Shown: positions 1 through 7,167 of the stretch, in pieces
Layout: every line of letters starts with the position of its first letter
How positions within the stretch are numbered: position 1 is the first letter of the stretch
DNA from: Fidelibacterota bacterium
GTDB lineage: Bacteria > Fidelibacterota > UBA2242
NCBI GenBank assembly: GCA_003645845.1
Contig: QNCV01000008.1
Location: 1-21,376 of the forward strand
Direction: 5' to 3'
DNA: 21,376 nucleotides
The notes under the pieces: generated by a model
What the model was told of the DNA's origin: nothing
Databases searched by the model: none
What the model saw: only the letters and a program-made list of their open reading frames with translations
Position numbers and translations under genes: made by a program

Positions 1-375
1 TACATTTGATATTTTTGAAAGAATCCGGATATGCAGGTCGCGCTGAGCAGCCGGGACCATGATAAAGATAAGTAGTCGGGTAGCTTTCCCATCCAATGAA
101 CCGAAATCAAATCCCTCAGGGACGATCAGCATGCCAACGACGAATTCTTCCAGCCCTTCAAACGCGGCATGGGGAATACCGATGCCGTTACCGAAGCCGG
201 TGGAACTGAGTTTTTCCCGTTCGGCCAGCTCTTTGAAGATCTGATTTTCAGTAAGTTTTGCCATAGCGGGATTCCTGCGGGCCAGCCTGGCGATTGTCCG
301 CAGTACGGCTGCTTTATCGGGAAAGGTGCCACCAATTTGAATACATTCCGGTTTAATAAACGCGTCTAAATTCAT
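1..375 (-). CDS. PTS EIIA (type 2 / Ntr-like) domain protein, partial at its C-terminal end
   Basis: Open frame from an ATG at 375 running off the left edge; 125 codons are visible. The translation has the fold signature of PTS EIIA-2/EIIA-Ntr domains: EREKLSSTGFGNGIGIPHA at about residues 52-70, with the expected phospho-accepting histidine at residue 69 in the IPH motif, followed by a hydrophobic strand and the LDGK...LLIFIMVP segment seen after the active site. A good Shine-Dalgarno (AAGGAG) sits 5-8 bases before the ATG. It is a paralogue of the EIIA gene at 755-1207 but diverged, and a 380-base gap with its own promoter separates the two. Known family role: phosphorelay from EI and HPr/NPr, often regulatory. 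No EI, HPr or sugar permease is visible here, so a regulatory role is inferred. Whether a further domain follows cannot be seen. Confidence 0.85.
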   Translation of the reverse strand, partial: MNLDAFIKPECIQIGGTFPDKAAVLRTIARLARRNPAMAKLTENQIFKELAEREKLSSTGFGNGIGIPHAAFEGLEEFVVGMLIVPEGFDFGSLDGKATRLLIFIMVPAAQRDLHIRILSKISNV

Positions 376-489
376 AGGTGCTCCTTTTTATAAGTTGTTT
401 GTCTGATCCGTTTCCACAGAAAGCGATCTTTTCTGGGTACGGATTTTATGTTCCAATTATCGTATCAAAGCGGCAATACATTTGGACAA

Positions 490-518
490 ATTATAGCAAT
501 TATCGTCAATAATAACAA
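490..518 (-). promoter_or_regulatory. Sigma-70-like promoter with extended -10, for the EIIA gene starting at 375
   Basis: On the minus strand there is a TTGTTA -35 box (518-513), a 17-base spacer and a perfect TATAAT -10 box (495-490). The -10 is preceded by TGC, an extended -10. Transcription would begin near 483, giving a leader of about 108 bases before the EIIA ATG. It is the best promoter match seen in the window. The call rests on consensus matching only. Confidence 0.55.
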
Positions 519-545
519 TTACAATCTGGTAAATCCGGAATGTTG

Positions 546-584
546 AATTTATTTTATTTGCCCGGCTTTTAAACCGAATAAATT
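546..584. repeat. Imperfect inverted repeat upstream of an EIIA promoter
   Basis: AATTTATT (546-553) and AATAAATT (577-584) are exact reverse complements around a 23-base loop that itself contains CGG...CCG. It lies just upstream (minus-strand sense) of the predicted -35 box at 513-518. It could be an operator, a weak terminator of the upstream unit, or chance in AT-rich DNA. Confidence 0.25.
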
Positions 585-754
585 TTTTGTAAGTAGTGGT
601 TTTTTGCAGCCGCGGAATCAACAGCGCCTCAGCTGATTAAAATTAAAATCCCAATATAAAAATATGGAAGAATAACTGAATAAGAAGGAAAAGGGGGTAA
701 ATTTTATTCTGTTGAAAAAAATCTTTATTATGCCCCCGGGAAAACATCCGCCGA

Positions 755-1207
755 TTAATTTTCCAACTCTTTAATACGGGCAACAATTTCCGCCGGAGTT
801 TTGGCTCTCAATAGCTTTTGACGGACTTCAACATCGCGCATCAATCGGGAAATTTTCGCCATTGTCTGTAGGTATTCTTCCTGTGCCTCCTGCTTGGTGG
901 GACCGAGAACCAAAAAAAACAGCCTGCACGGTTTTTTATCGATGGCATCGAAATCCAGTGGTTTCTGGGAACGGCCAAGAACTACTATCGGCGACTCAAT
1001 TGCATCCATACGGACATGGGGCAGAGCGACTCCTTCCCCTACTCCCGTAGATCCCAACTTCTCTCTTTCCATTAATAATGATAAGAGGCTGTCGGCGTCA
1101 AAATGATTTTTAACATTGCCAACCAATATCTTGAGCACATCGCTTTTTGTATTTGCCTTAAAATCGAGAATGATATCTTCTTCCTTTATTATTTCACTCA
1201 GCTTCAT
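755..1207 (-). CDS. EIIA-Ntr-like PTS regulatory protein (PtsN family)
   Basis: 150 residues, the usual length of a stand-alone EIIA-Ntr/PtsN protein. Residues 48-70 read EREKLGSTGVGEGVALPHV, with the conserved phospho-histidine at residue 64 in LPH. The C-terminal half has the LDFDAIDKKPCRLFFLVLGP strand and the helix 'QEEYLQTMAKISRLMRD' typical of the family. A GGAGG Shine-Dalgarno precedes the ATG at 1207. In Proteobacteria, EIIA-Ntr is phosphorylated by EI-Ntr/NPr and regulates K+ uptake (TrkA, KdpD) and other targets. No phosphotransfer partners are encoded here. The gene lies 91 bases downstream of a universal stress gene that itself follows the V-ATPase genes, so it is probably co-transcribed with the ATPase. 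A regulatory role towards ion transport is inference. Confidence 0.88.
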   Translation of the reverse strand: MKLSEIIKEEDIILDFKANTKSDVLKILVGNVKNHFDADSLLSLLMEREKLGSTGVGEGVALPHVRMDAIESPIVVLGRSQKPLDFDAIDKKPCRLFFLVLGPTKQEAQEEYLQTMAKISRLMRDVEVRQKLLRAKTPAEIVARIKELEN

Positions 1208-1298
1208 TATTGACCTCCAAATTGCATCCCAGAAAGATTATTTCTTTATCTGCTAAAAAACAAATTTTTTCTCAATGTATTCCATTTTCTGAACATGA

Positions 1299-1745
1299 TT
1301 ACTTAATAATTAACACCGGAATTGAGGTATTCTCGACAATTTTATATAGATAACCCTGGTCTAATCGTCGGATATGACCAGTCTTTTTCTGCTGTTTGGC
1401 AGCGATGATTAAATCCGCCTTCAGTCTTGTCGCTTCCTTTAAAACCTCGGTTTCCACAACACCAATGTTTTGCAGAATAACAGTCGGAATACCCTGATTC
1501 TTGGAAAGCTCTTCAATAAAATAGAGATATTTCCAACCGTTTTCCTCCATTTCAACTTCTATTTCCGTTGTGCTCTGATTTGTGAATCGTTTCATGCGTT
1601 GAATCTGCATTTTATCGATGACATTAAGAATTATCAGTTTGGCGTGGCAGACGCGAGCTAAACCGTGGACCTTGCGAATTGTTTCCTTGGCCTCGCCGGC
1701 CGATGTAATTAAAAACAGGATTTTTTTAAATGGATTCTGTTCCAT
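1299..1745 (-). CDS. Universal stress protein (UspA-like), degenerate nucleotide-binding loop
   Basis: 148 residues with the UspA alternating beta/alpha pattern: strand KKILFLITSAG at the N-terminus, the helix ETIRKVHGLARVC, strand AKLIILNVID, the middle VILQNIGVVETEVLKEA segment, and ADLIIAAKQQ near residue 115, ending in SIPVLIIK. The ATP-binding Usp signature G-2x-G-9x-G-S/T is not recognisable after the last AAK strand (KQQKKTGHIRRLDQGYLYK takes its place), so nucleotide binding may be lost or altered. It starts 12 bases after the ATPase subunit D stop, so it is very likely in the same operon, followed by the EIIA-Ntr-like gene. The specific role is unknown. Confidence 0.8.
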   Translation of the reverse strand: MEQNPFKKILFLITSAGEAKETIRKVHGLARVCHAKLIILNVIDKMQIQRMKRFTNQSTTEIEVEMEENGWKYLYFIEELSKNQGIPTVILQNIGVVETEVLKEATRLKADLIIAAKQQKKTGHIRRLDQGYLYKIVENTSIPVLIIK

Positions 1746-1757
1746 TCTCTCCTCCTC

Positions 1758-2372
1758 TCAAAGGGAACGGCTTTTTAATAACTTACGCCTGAACAGTTCT
1801 TCGCGATCTGTTTCTTCCATTACAGACTTGATCCAGCTTATTGTCTGTTTTGCTTCGGGAATAAATATATTTTCCAGGGCATTTATTCTTTTTTGGGTTT
1901 TTTCGATTTCCGTAGCCATTCGCCATACCGAGGAAATTATTTCGATATATTCCGACAAGACGCTCAACAGAGAGTGCAATGAATTGACGGTATTATCAAA
2001 ATTTATATCAGTATCAAGCAGACCGCCGAATTCCGGTTCACTGTCTGTGGCAATTGAAATTCTGGGAAGTATAATTCCCATTACACTATACTGTTTAATC
2101 TCTATTTCCAACTCTTTCTGCTGAGCCGCAATAGTACGCCCCAGTGATTCCGATCCGTTTGCCAAAACCGCTGCATTAAGGTTGTCAAGAGCTTTTTCCA
2201 GGGCCCCGTTCAATCGTTTTTCAATTGCATTGAAATTTGAAACCACCGACATCAGCTCCATTACCAAAACATCCCGTTTCTGGTGTAACAGATCACATCC
2301 TTCGCTGGCAAATTTCAGCTGTTTCTGAAATTCGAACAGGTTTGCTTTTGTCGGAGAAACCCTTTTTGACAT
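1758..2372 (-). CDS. atpD: V/A-type ATPase subunit D (central rotor stalk)
   Basis: 204 residues, the normal size for V-type subunit D. The N-terminus has the family signature SPTKANLFEFQKQLKFASEG, followed by a long coiled coil (about residues 15-75), and the C-terminal antiparallel coil resumes around residues 140-195. Subunit D forms the rotor axle inside the A3B3 head and, with subunit F, couples ATP turnover to the membrane ring. The start codon overlaps the stop of the preceding subunit B gene (TAATG), a classical translational-coupling arrangement. Downstream neighbours are USP and EIIA-like genes rather than another ATPase gene. Also called NtpD or AtpD of the V-type system, not the F-type beta subunit. 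Confidence 0.93.
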   Translation of the reverse strand: MSKRVSPTKANLFEFQKQLKFASEGCDLLHQKRDVLVMELMSVVSNFNAIEKRLNGALEKALDNLNAAVLANGSESLGRTIAAQQKELEIEIKQYSVMGIILPRISIATDSEPEFGGLLDTDINFDNTVNSLHSLLSVLSEYIEIISSVWRMATEIEKTQKRINALENIFIPEAKQTISWIKSVMEETDREELFRRKLLKSRSL

Positions 2373-3787
2373 TAATCACTACCACCGTCTTGAGTAAATT
2401 GATTATCGTGAGAGTAATATCGGTTGATTTCTTCTTTGCTGACCCGATGTAATGATTCAGCAGGCAAAATGCTCAAGAGCTGCCAGGCGCGATCGAGGCT
2501 CTCTGGAATTGTCCGTCTTTCATCCTTTCCCTGGCCAATGAAATTTTCCTCGAAAGCATCGCCAAATTTCAAATGTTTCTGATCCACATCGGTCAACTCC
2601 TCTGCTCCTACAATAGCCGCTAAAGCCCGGATATTGCCAACAGCCGCATAACTGGAATAAAGTTGGTTCGCCACGTGAGCATGATCCGGCCGCGTCCGGT
2701 CTCCACCGATGGCGTCTTTCATAATCCGTGACAGAGAAGGCAGAGGATTAATGGGCGGATAAATACCTTTCTGATGCAATTCCCGGTCGAGAACGATTTG
2801 CCCCTCTGTGATATATCCGGTCAAATCAGGAATCGGATGGGTAATATCATCGTTGGGCATAGTGAGAATGGGAATCTGAGTTATTGATCCGGAAGAACCT
2901 CTAATCCGGCCGCAACGTTCATAGATTTCCGCTAAATCTGAATATAAATAACCGGGATAACCCTTACGACTTGGAACTTCACCTCGAGCGGAAGTCATTT
3001 CCCGCAGCGCTTCACAGTAGTTGGTCATATCGGTCATAATCACTAAAACGTGCATATTTTGAGTAAAGGCGAGATATTCCGCCAGAGTCAGTGCGTAACG
3101 GGGTGTTACCAACCTTTCTTCCGGTGGATCGGAAGCCAGATTGATAAACATTGTGGCATTTTCCAAAGCGCCGGTTCTTTCCAGCTCTTCCCTAAAAAAA
3201 GCCGCATCGTCATTCTTTACCCCCATAGCCGCAAAAACGACTGCAAAATTACCCGCGCTGCCCCTGATTCTTGCCTGACGGGCAATCTGGGCGGCGATTT
3301 CATTATGAGGCAACCCGTTTCCGGAAAATACCGGTAATTTCTGGCCTCTGACTAAAGTATTCATTCCATCAATTACGGAAATCCCCGTTTCTATTACATC
3401 CATAGGATAATCTCTGACAACCGGATTAATTGCAGAGCCGTAAATGGAGCGCGTTTCCCCTTTGAAAGGTAGTGGTGCACCGTCAAGAGGCAGCCCGACA
3501 CCGTTGAGAATCCTGCCTAACAATTCCTTTGAAACATTAAATTCCAAAGTTCTGCCGAGAAATTTTACTGCCGTTTCACGCAGAGATATACCCTGTGCGC
3601 CTTCGAACACCTGTATAACGGCTCGCTTTTCTGAAATATCCAGCACCGATCCGCGGCGCCTGATATTTTCTCCGCAAATAATCTCGACCAATTCGCCATA
3701 AGCCACATCGGTAACTCTGTCAACAACAACTATCGGACCGCTGGCGCTTTGTAACTCTTTGTAAATTTTACCGCCGCCTGTCACCAT
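2372..3787 (-). CDS. atpB: V/A-type ATPase subunit B (regulatory, non-catalytic)
   Basis: 471 residues, typical for V-type subunit B. It has the N-terminal beta-barrel, then GRILNGVGLPLDG (about 91-103) and PVFSGNGLPHNEIAAQIARQ at about 152-171, in the place where catalytic subunits carry a P-loop. The lack of GxxxxGKT is normal for B and marks it as non-catalytic. The segment from about 280 holds YPGYLYSDLAEIYERCGR and the TMPNDDITHPIPDLTGYITEGQ signature of V-type B subunits. Three B subunits alternate with three A subunits in the cytoplasmic head. It is coupled to subunit A (3-base gap) and to subunit D (1-base overlap). Confidence 0.96.
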   Translation of the reverse strand: MVTGGGKIYKELQSASGPIVVVDRVTDVAYGELVEIICGENIRRRGSVLDISEKRAVIQVFEGAQGISLRETAVKFLGRTLEFNVSKELLGRILNGVGLPLDGAPLPFKGETRSIYGSAINPVVRDYPMDVIETGISVIDGMNTLVRGQKLPVFSGNGLPHNEIAAQIARQARIRGSAGNFAVVFAAMGVKNDDAAFFREELERTGALENATMFINLASDPPEERLVTPRYALTLAEYLAFTQNMHVLVIMTDMTNYCEALREMTSARGEVPSRKGYPGYLYSDLAEIYERCGRIRGSSGSITQIPILTMPNDDITHPIPDLTGYITEGQIVLDRELHQKGIYPPINPLPSLSRIMKDAIGGDRTRPDHAHVANQLYSSYAAVGNIRALAAIVGAEELTDVDQKHLKFGDAFEENFIGQGKDERRTIPESLDRAWQLLSILPAESLHRVSKEEINRYYSHDNQFTQDGGSD

Positions 3788-3790
3788 ATT

Positions 3791-5542
3791 TCACTCCATA
3801 AAACTTTCTTCAACTATCTTCTTAAACTCTGTAAATTTGGCCTGTTCATCATTGCCGATTTCCTCTTTCATGCGAAATATTTTGTCTACAACAGGCAACT
3901 GCATTATCTCTGAAGCCGGCACTCCGGTAGCCGATAATTTGCCGGCCTTTTCATAAAAGCAGAGAATTATATCTATCATGGCCAACTGCTTTTCCGGCGA
4001 ACAATAGCTGTCAACCTCACTGAAAGCACTTTGCTGAAGAAACCCCTCTTTGATCATTCTGGCAACTTCGAGAGTAATGCGCTGCCGATCCGGTAAAGCA
4101 TCCGGCCCGATCAATTTCACAATATTTTGCAGTCTGTCGTCCTCCTTTAAAATTTCCATAGCTTTTCTGTGCAGATCGCTCCAGGATAAACTGCTGTTTT
4201 TTTCCCACCAGCGGGAAACGTCATATTCCGAATAAGAAGAATTCCAGTGAATTGAGGGAAAATGACGGGCGCTTGCCAAATCTCTGTCCAATCCCCAGAA
4301 AGTTCGCACAAAGCGCCTCGTATGGGTCACAACCGGTTCGGAAAAATCACCGCCGGGTGGTGAAACCGCTCCAATGATAGTTACCGATCCTTCACGTTTT
4401 GTTCCGTCGTGATCTGTGATTTCACTACGGCCGGCTCTTTCATAGAATTCTCCGATTCTCGATGCCAGATAGGCGGGATAACCCTCTTCGGCGGGCATCT
4501 GTTCCAGGCGACCGGAAATTTCCCGTAAAGCCTCCGCCCAACGGCTGGTGGAATCAGCCATTATCGCCACATGGTATCCCATATCCCGATAATATTCAGC
4601 TATGGTCACCCCGGTATAAATGCTGGCTTCCCGGGCAGTGACAGGCATGTTGGATGTGTTGGCGATTAAGGTTGTTCGCTCCATAATGGGTTTTTGGCTG
4701 TGCGGGTCTTTCAAGGCGGGAAATTCTTCCAACACCTGCGTCATTTCATTTCCCCGCTCACCACAACCAATATAGACGATAATATCAACGTCGCACCATT
4801 TTGCCAACTGATGCTGAGTCACGGTCTTGCCGGTACCGAAGCCGCCGGGAATAGCAGCGGCGCCGCCTCTGGCAACAGGAAATAAAAAATCAATAACCCT
4901 CTGACCGGTAATTACCGGCACATTGGGCAGCAAGCGTTTTATGATTGGTCTTGGCCTCCGAATCGGCCATTTTCTCATTATCGTAATTTCCTTCTCTCCC
5001 GCTTCGGTTACTACTCTGGCAATGACATCGGTCACTTTATGTTTTCCCGGCGCGGCAATCCAACTGAGGTGGCCGGAATATTTGTGGGGAACCATTACTT
5101 TATGGACGACTAATTCCGTTTCCGGAATTTCCCCGAGAATTGCCAAAGGGGTTACGGTTTGACCCGTTTTCACAACGGGCCTAAAATCCCATTCCCGGTC
5201 TAAGTCAATTGCCGGCACATTAAGTCCCCTTTTGATAAAAGTCCCGCTTTTGTCCTTTAATTTGTCAAGCGGTCGCTGAATTCCGTCATAAATACTCTTT
5301 AAAATACCCGGTCCTAATAAGACAGAAACCGGTTCGTCAAGAACCCTGACCGGTTCACCGGGTTTGATGCCGATTGTATCTTCATAAACCTGAATAGTTG
5401 CAATATCATTTTCCAGGGTTATTATTTCGCCAGTGAGATGTTCCCGGCCAACCTCCACCTGATTGCCCAAACTGGCATTTCCCATTCTGTCGGCAAAGAC
5501 CACCGGACCATTAATTCTAATTAATTTGGGTTCATGTTTCAT
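3791..5542 (-). CDS. atpA: V/A-type ATPase catalytic subunit A
   Basis: 583 residues, the normal length for the catalytic A subunit. It has an N-terminal barrel (about 1-70), then the A-specific non-homologous insert (about 110-185, around LDREWDFRPVVKTGQ). The P-loop GGFGTGKT lies at about 233-240, and GERGNEM follows at about 261-267. The conserved MADSTSRWAEALREISGRLE stretch and the SPPGGDFSEPVVTHTRRF loop follow, then the C-terminal helical domain. It hydrolyses or makes ATP at the A/B interfaces, driving ion transport through the membrane ring. Bacterial V-type enzymes may pump or synthesise; direction cannot be told from the sequence. The start codon overlaps the stop of subunit E (ATGA). 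Confidence 0.97.
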   Translation of the reverse strand: MKHEPKLIRINGPVVFADRMGNASLGNQVEVGREHLTGEIITLENDIATIQVYEDTIGIKPGEPVRVLDEPVSVLLGPGILKSIYDGIQRPLDKLKDKSGTFIKRGLNVPAIDLDREWDFRPVVKTGQTVTPLAILGEIPETELVVHKVMVPHKYSGHLSWIAAPGKHKVTDVIARVVTEAGEKEITIMRKWPIRRPRPIIKRLLPNVPVITGQRVIDFLFPVARGGAAAIPGGFGTGKTVTQHQLAKWCDVDIIVYIGCGERGNEMTQVLEEFPALKDPHSQKPIMERTTLIANTSNMPVTAREASIYTGVTIAEYYRDMGYHVAIMADSTSRWAEALREISGRLEQMPAEEGYPAYLASRIGEFYERAGRSEITDHDGTKREGSVTIIGAVSPPGGDFSEPVVTHTRRFVRTFWGLDRDLASARHFPSIHWNSSYSEYDVSRWWEKNSSLSWSDLHRKAMEILKEDDRLQNIVKLIGPDALPDRQRITLEVARMIKEGFLQQSAFSEVDSYCSPEKQLAMIDIILCFYEKAGKLSATGVPASEIMQLPVVDKIFRMKEEIGNDEQAKFTEFKKIVEESFME

Positions 5543-6165
5543 TTCGTTTCCTCTTCAATACGTAACTCCAGGATGTCAATTATCCGGGAACGCAGACTGG
5601 CGGATAAACGTTCCAGACGGGCTTCATAGGTATTGTCAAACAGCAATCTACCCGAGATGTCAGTAACAATAGGGCCGCCGGCCGTCTCAATTACCTGGCT
5701 GTCAATAGAAAGGGAAAGCCCATCCAATTTTTCCCGATAATCCGATTCCATTAACATTTTTCTTTCTTTGGGATTGAGTCTGACCCGCAGCTCTTTCAGT
5801 TTTAAAAAATCCGCAGCTTCCCGGATTTGCCCTATCAGCAGCTCCAGATGTTGTTCGTCCGGCGGCGAGGCCTGCAGTTTCTGCAAGGCTTTGCCGAAAA
5901 TTTGATTGACCGCAGATTCCATCTTTTCCATTATAGCACGACGTTCATGGATGGCTATTTTGGCTTGTGCAGCCCGTTTTTGGGATTCAATTTCAGCTGC
6001 AATTGCAGCTTTTTTCTTTTCTATCACAGACTGCCATTTTTCCTCGGCGGCTGCAAAATCCTTATCGGCAACCCTGACAGCTCGTTCAACAATCTTATCA
6101 GCTTCCGCCCGGGCTTTTTCCCTGACACGTTTGATTAATTGATCCAAGTCTCCGCTGGTCTCCAT
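5539..6165 (-). CDS. atpE: V/A-type ATPase subunit E (peripheral stalk)
   Basis: 208 residues with a strongly charged Ala/Glu/Lys-rich N-terminal coiled coil (about residues 8-90, for example KARAEADKIVERAVRVADKD) and a mixed alpha/beta C-terminal head domain (about 95-205) ending in SLRSRIIDILELRIEEETK. This is the architecture of the E subunit, which pairs with the H/G subunit to form the stators holding the A3B3 head to subunit I. It lies between F and A, with a 1-base gap to F and a 4-base ATGA overlap with A. The coiled-coil region is too low in complexity to name by motif alone, so the call leans partly on operon position. Confidence 0.88.
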   Translation of the reverse strand: METSGDLDQLIKRVREKARAEADKIVERAVRVADKDFAAAEEKWQSVIEKKKAAIAAEIESQKRAAQAKIAIHERRAIMEKMESAVNQIFGKALQKLQASPPDEQHLELLIGQIREAADFLKLKELRVRLNPKERKMLMESDYREKLDGLSLSIDSQVIETAGGPIVTDISGRLLFDNTYEARLERLSASLRSRIIDILELRIEEETK

Positions 6166-6166
6166 T

Positions 6167-6472
6167 TTACATCCTTATGCCCAAAGTTTTTTGCAGGTAT
6201 TTTCTGATTTTATCAGTGCCGCCCTGTTTGTCATAAAAGTCGGGAATTTGCAGAACTACCGGGAGTTTTTTTCTTTCCAGGTAGCTATTGAAGCGGCCTC
6301 CAATCTTGCTCACCCGAGAGCTAGTGACCAACACGACTCCCACCTCCGGTTCTGCAGTGAAGCGGTCAATAGCGGCGACAATTTCATCGGCTTCCTCCGG
6401 ACTTTCACCGGATATTCCAGCCAGTTGATACAGTTGCAGAGAGAGTTTATCTCCGACCACTCTCATTTTCAT
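6167..6472 (-). CDS. atpF: V/A-type ATPase subunit F (rotor stalk)
   Basis: 101 residues, the expected size. It starts MKMRVVGDKLSLQLYQLAGI, followed by a small Rossmann-like fold with VGVVLVTSSRVSKI (about 39-52) and LPVVLQIPDFYDK (about 69-82), as in V-type subunit F (NtpG/AtpF) proteins that bind the D subunit at the base of the rotor. The gene follows subunit K by three bases and precedes subunit E by one base. Confidence 0.9.
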   Translation of the reverse strand: MKMRVVGDKLSLQLYQLAGISGESPEEADEIVAAIDRFTAEPEVGVVLVTSSRVSKIGGRFNSYLERKKLPVVLQIPDFYDKQGGTDKIRKYLQKTLGIRM

Positions 6473-6475
6473 CCG

Positions 6476-6865
6476 TCAGATCCTTGCCAAAATAATAATG
6501 GAAATCAGAAGGCCGTAAATAGCAATTCCTTCCGCCAAAGCAACATAAATCAAGGATTTCCCTAGCAGTTCCGGTCTCTCCGTCACGGCCCCCATGGCTG
6601 CGGAACCCACATTACTGACTGCAAAACCGGCGCCGATACATGCCAACCCCGTTGCCAAAGCGGCGGATATGAAAGCCCATCCCGTAGAGTTATTCTGACT
6701 TGCCGGTGCGGTGCCGGAAGTCTGTACCGCCTCCGCCGGTGGTGCGCTATTCGCATAGGTCTTTACCGGTATCACAAAAAAGATCAGACCGACGAGGAAA
6801 GCCGTACCTGCAGTAATCAAGACAGCGCGATTCAGTTTTTTAAAAAATTCAGCATACTTTTTCAT
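6476..6865 (-). CDS. atpK: V/A-type ATPase subunit K (proteolipid c-ring) with signal-like N-terminal extension
   Basis: 129 residues. The c-ring hairpin occupies about 62-129: helix 1 GWAFISAALATGLACIGAGF..., the polar loop TERPEL (95-100), and helix 2 LIYVALAEGIAIYGLLISII, with the ion-carrying carboxylate Glu112. An extra N-terminal segment has basic residues, a hydrophobic helix (about 14-33) and a possible signal peptidase site after TYA (residue 38). A Ser/Ala/Pro/Thr linker follows up to residue 61. The helix 1 Gln and the Ser/Thr after the Glu that mark Na+-binding c subunits are absent (Ala and Gly here), which argues for H+ but does not prove it. A very strong Shine-Dalgarno (AAGGAGG) precedes the ATG, fitting the high copy number of this subunit. 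Confidence 0.92.
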   Translation of the reverse strand: MKKYAEFFKKLNRAVLITAGTAFLVGLIFFVIPVKTYANSAPPAEAVQTSGTAPASQNNSTGWAFISAALATGLACIGAGFAVSNVGSAAMGAVTERPELLGKSLIYVALAEGIAIYGLLISIIILARI

Positions 6866-6888
6866 GGATACCTCCTTAAAGATTTTTC

Positions 6889-7119
6889 AGTAGTGTCAAA
6901 AGTTTTTAATGTTTTTGAGTATTTCTTTGTATATTTTATCGTAGAAAGTCCTTTATTATCAACAAAATAGGGGTTTTCATAGTTTTTCATACCTTTTATC
7001 CCCCCATTGTCTGGCTTGAGCTGAGCCGGAAAAATCGCTCAAGCTCAAGACAGACAAGAGGTTACGAATAATCAATTTTCCCCTTTTTAACATTTTTTCA
7101 TAAAACTTTTGACACTACC
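6889..7119. mobile_element. MITE-like palindromic element between ATPase subunits I and K
   Basis: A non-coding block of about 231 bp bounded by perfect 17-bp inverted repeats: GTAGTGTCAAAAGTTTT at 6890-6906 and its exact reverse complement at 7102-7118. The 7-bp GATTTTT flanks both ends (6881-6887 and 7120-7126), consistent with a target-site duplication, or 8 bp with one mismatch. A long imperfect hairpin sits near the centre (7007-7057). No transposase or other open frame is inside. This matches a miniature inverted-repeat transposable element mobilised in trans. The parent IS family cannot be named from sequence alone. It fills most of the 302-base gap in an otherwise tightly packed operon. 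Confidence 0.6.
7007..7057. repeat. Stable imperfect hairpin inside the MITE-like element
   Basis: TTGTCTGGCTTGAGCTGAGC (7007-7026) pairs with 7037-7057 (ending in CAGACAA), with one mismatch, one bulge and a 10-base loop (7027-7036). No T-run follows on the minus strand, the sense of the operon, so it is not a canonical intrinsic terminator. It could act as an RNA stability or processing structure between the I and K messages. Confidence 0.5.
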
Positions 7120-7167
7120 GATTTTTTTAATAAAATCTCATTTTTCCGCTACCGAATCCGAACATAG

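Larger units (their letters stand above)
376..754. other. Intergenic region between the two EIIA genes
   Basis: No convincing coding frame on either strand. It is AT-rich. It holds the extended -10 promoter (490-518) and an inverted repeat, AATTTATT...AATAAATT (546-584). It also holds a G5/C5 imperfect inverted repeat (about 696-739) just downstream of the upstream EIIA stop, which could form a weak hairpin. Together these suggest that transcription from the ATPase-USP-EIIA unit ends here and restarts for the second EIIA gene. Confidence 0.4.

Noticed and set aside
126..335. 69-codon minus-strand frame near the left edge
   Set aside because: It is an out-of-frame shadow of the EIIA gene that starts at 375 and runs off the edge; the EIIA frame carries clear family motifs.
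2667..2682. CACGTG-centred site resembling the core of parS
   Set aside because: Outside the CACGTG core only two of ten flanking bases match the parS consensus, and it is inside the subunit B coding sequence.
7007..7057. Hairpin considered as an intrinsic terminator within the ATPase operon
   Set aside because: No T-run follows it in the direction of transcription; it fits better as the internal palindrome of a MITE-like element.
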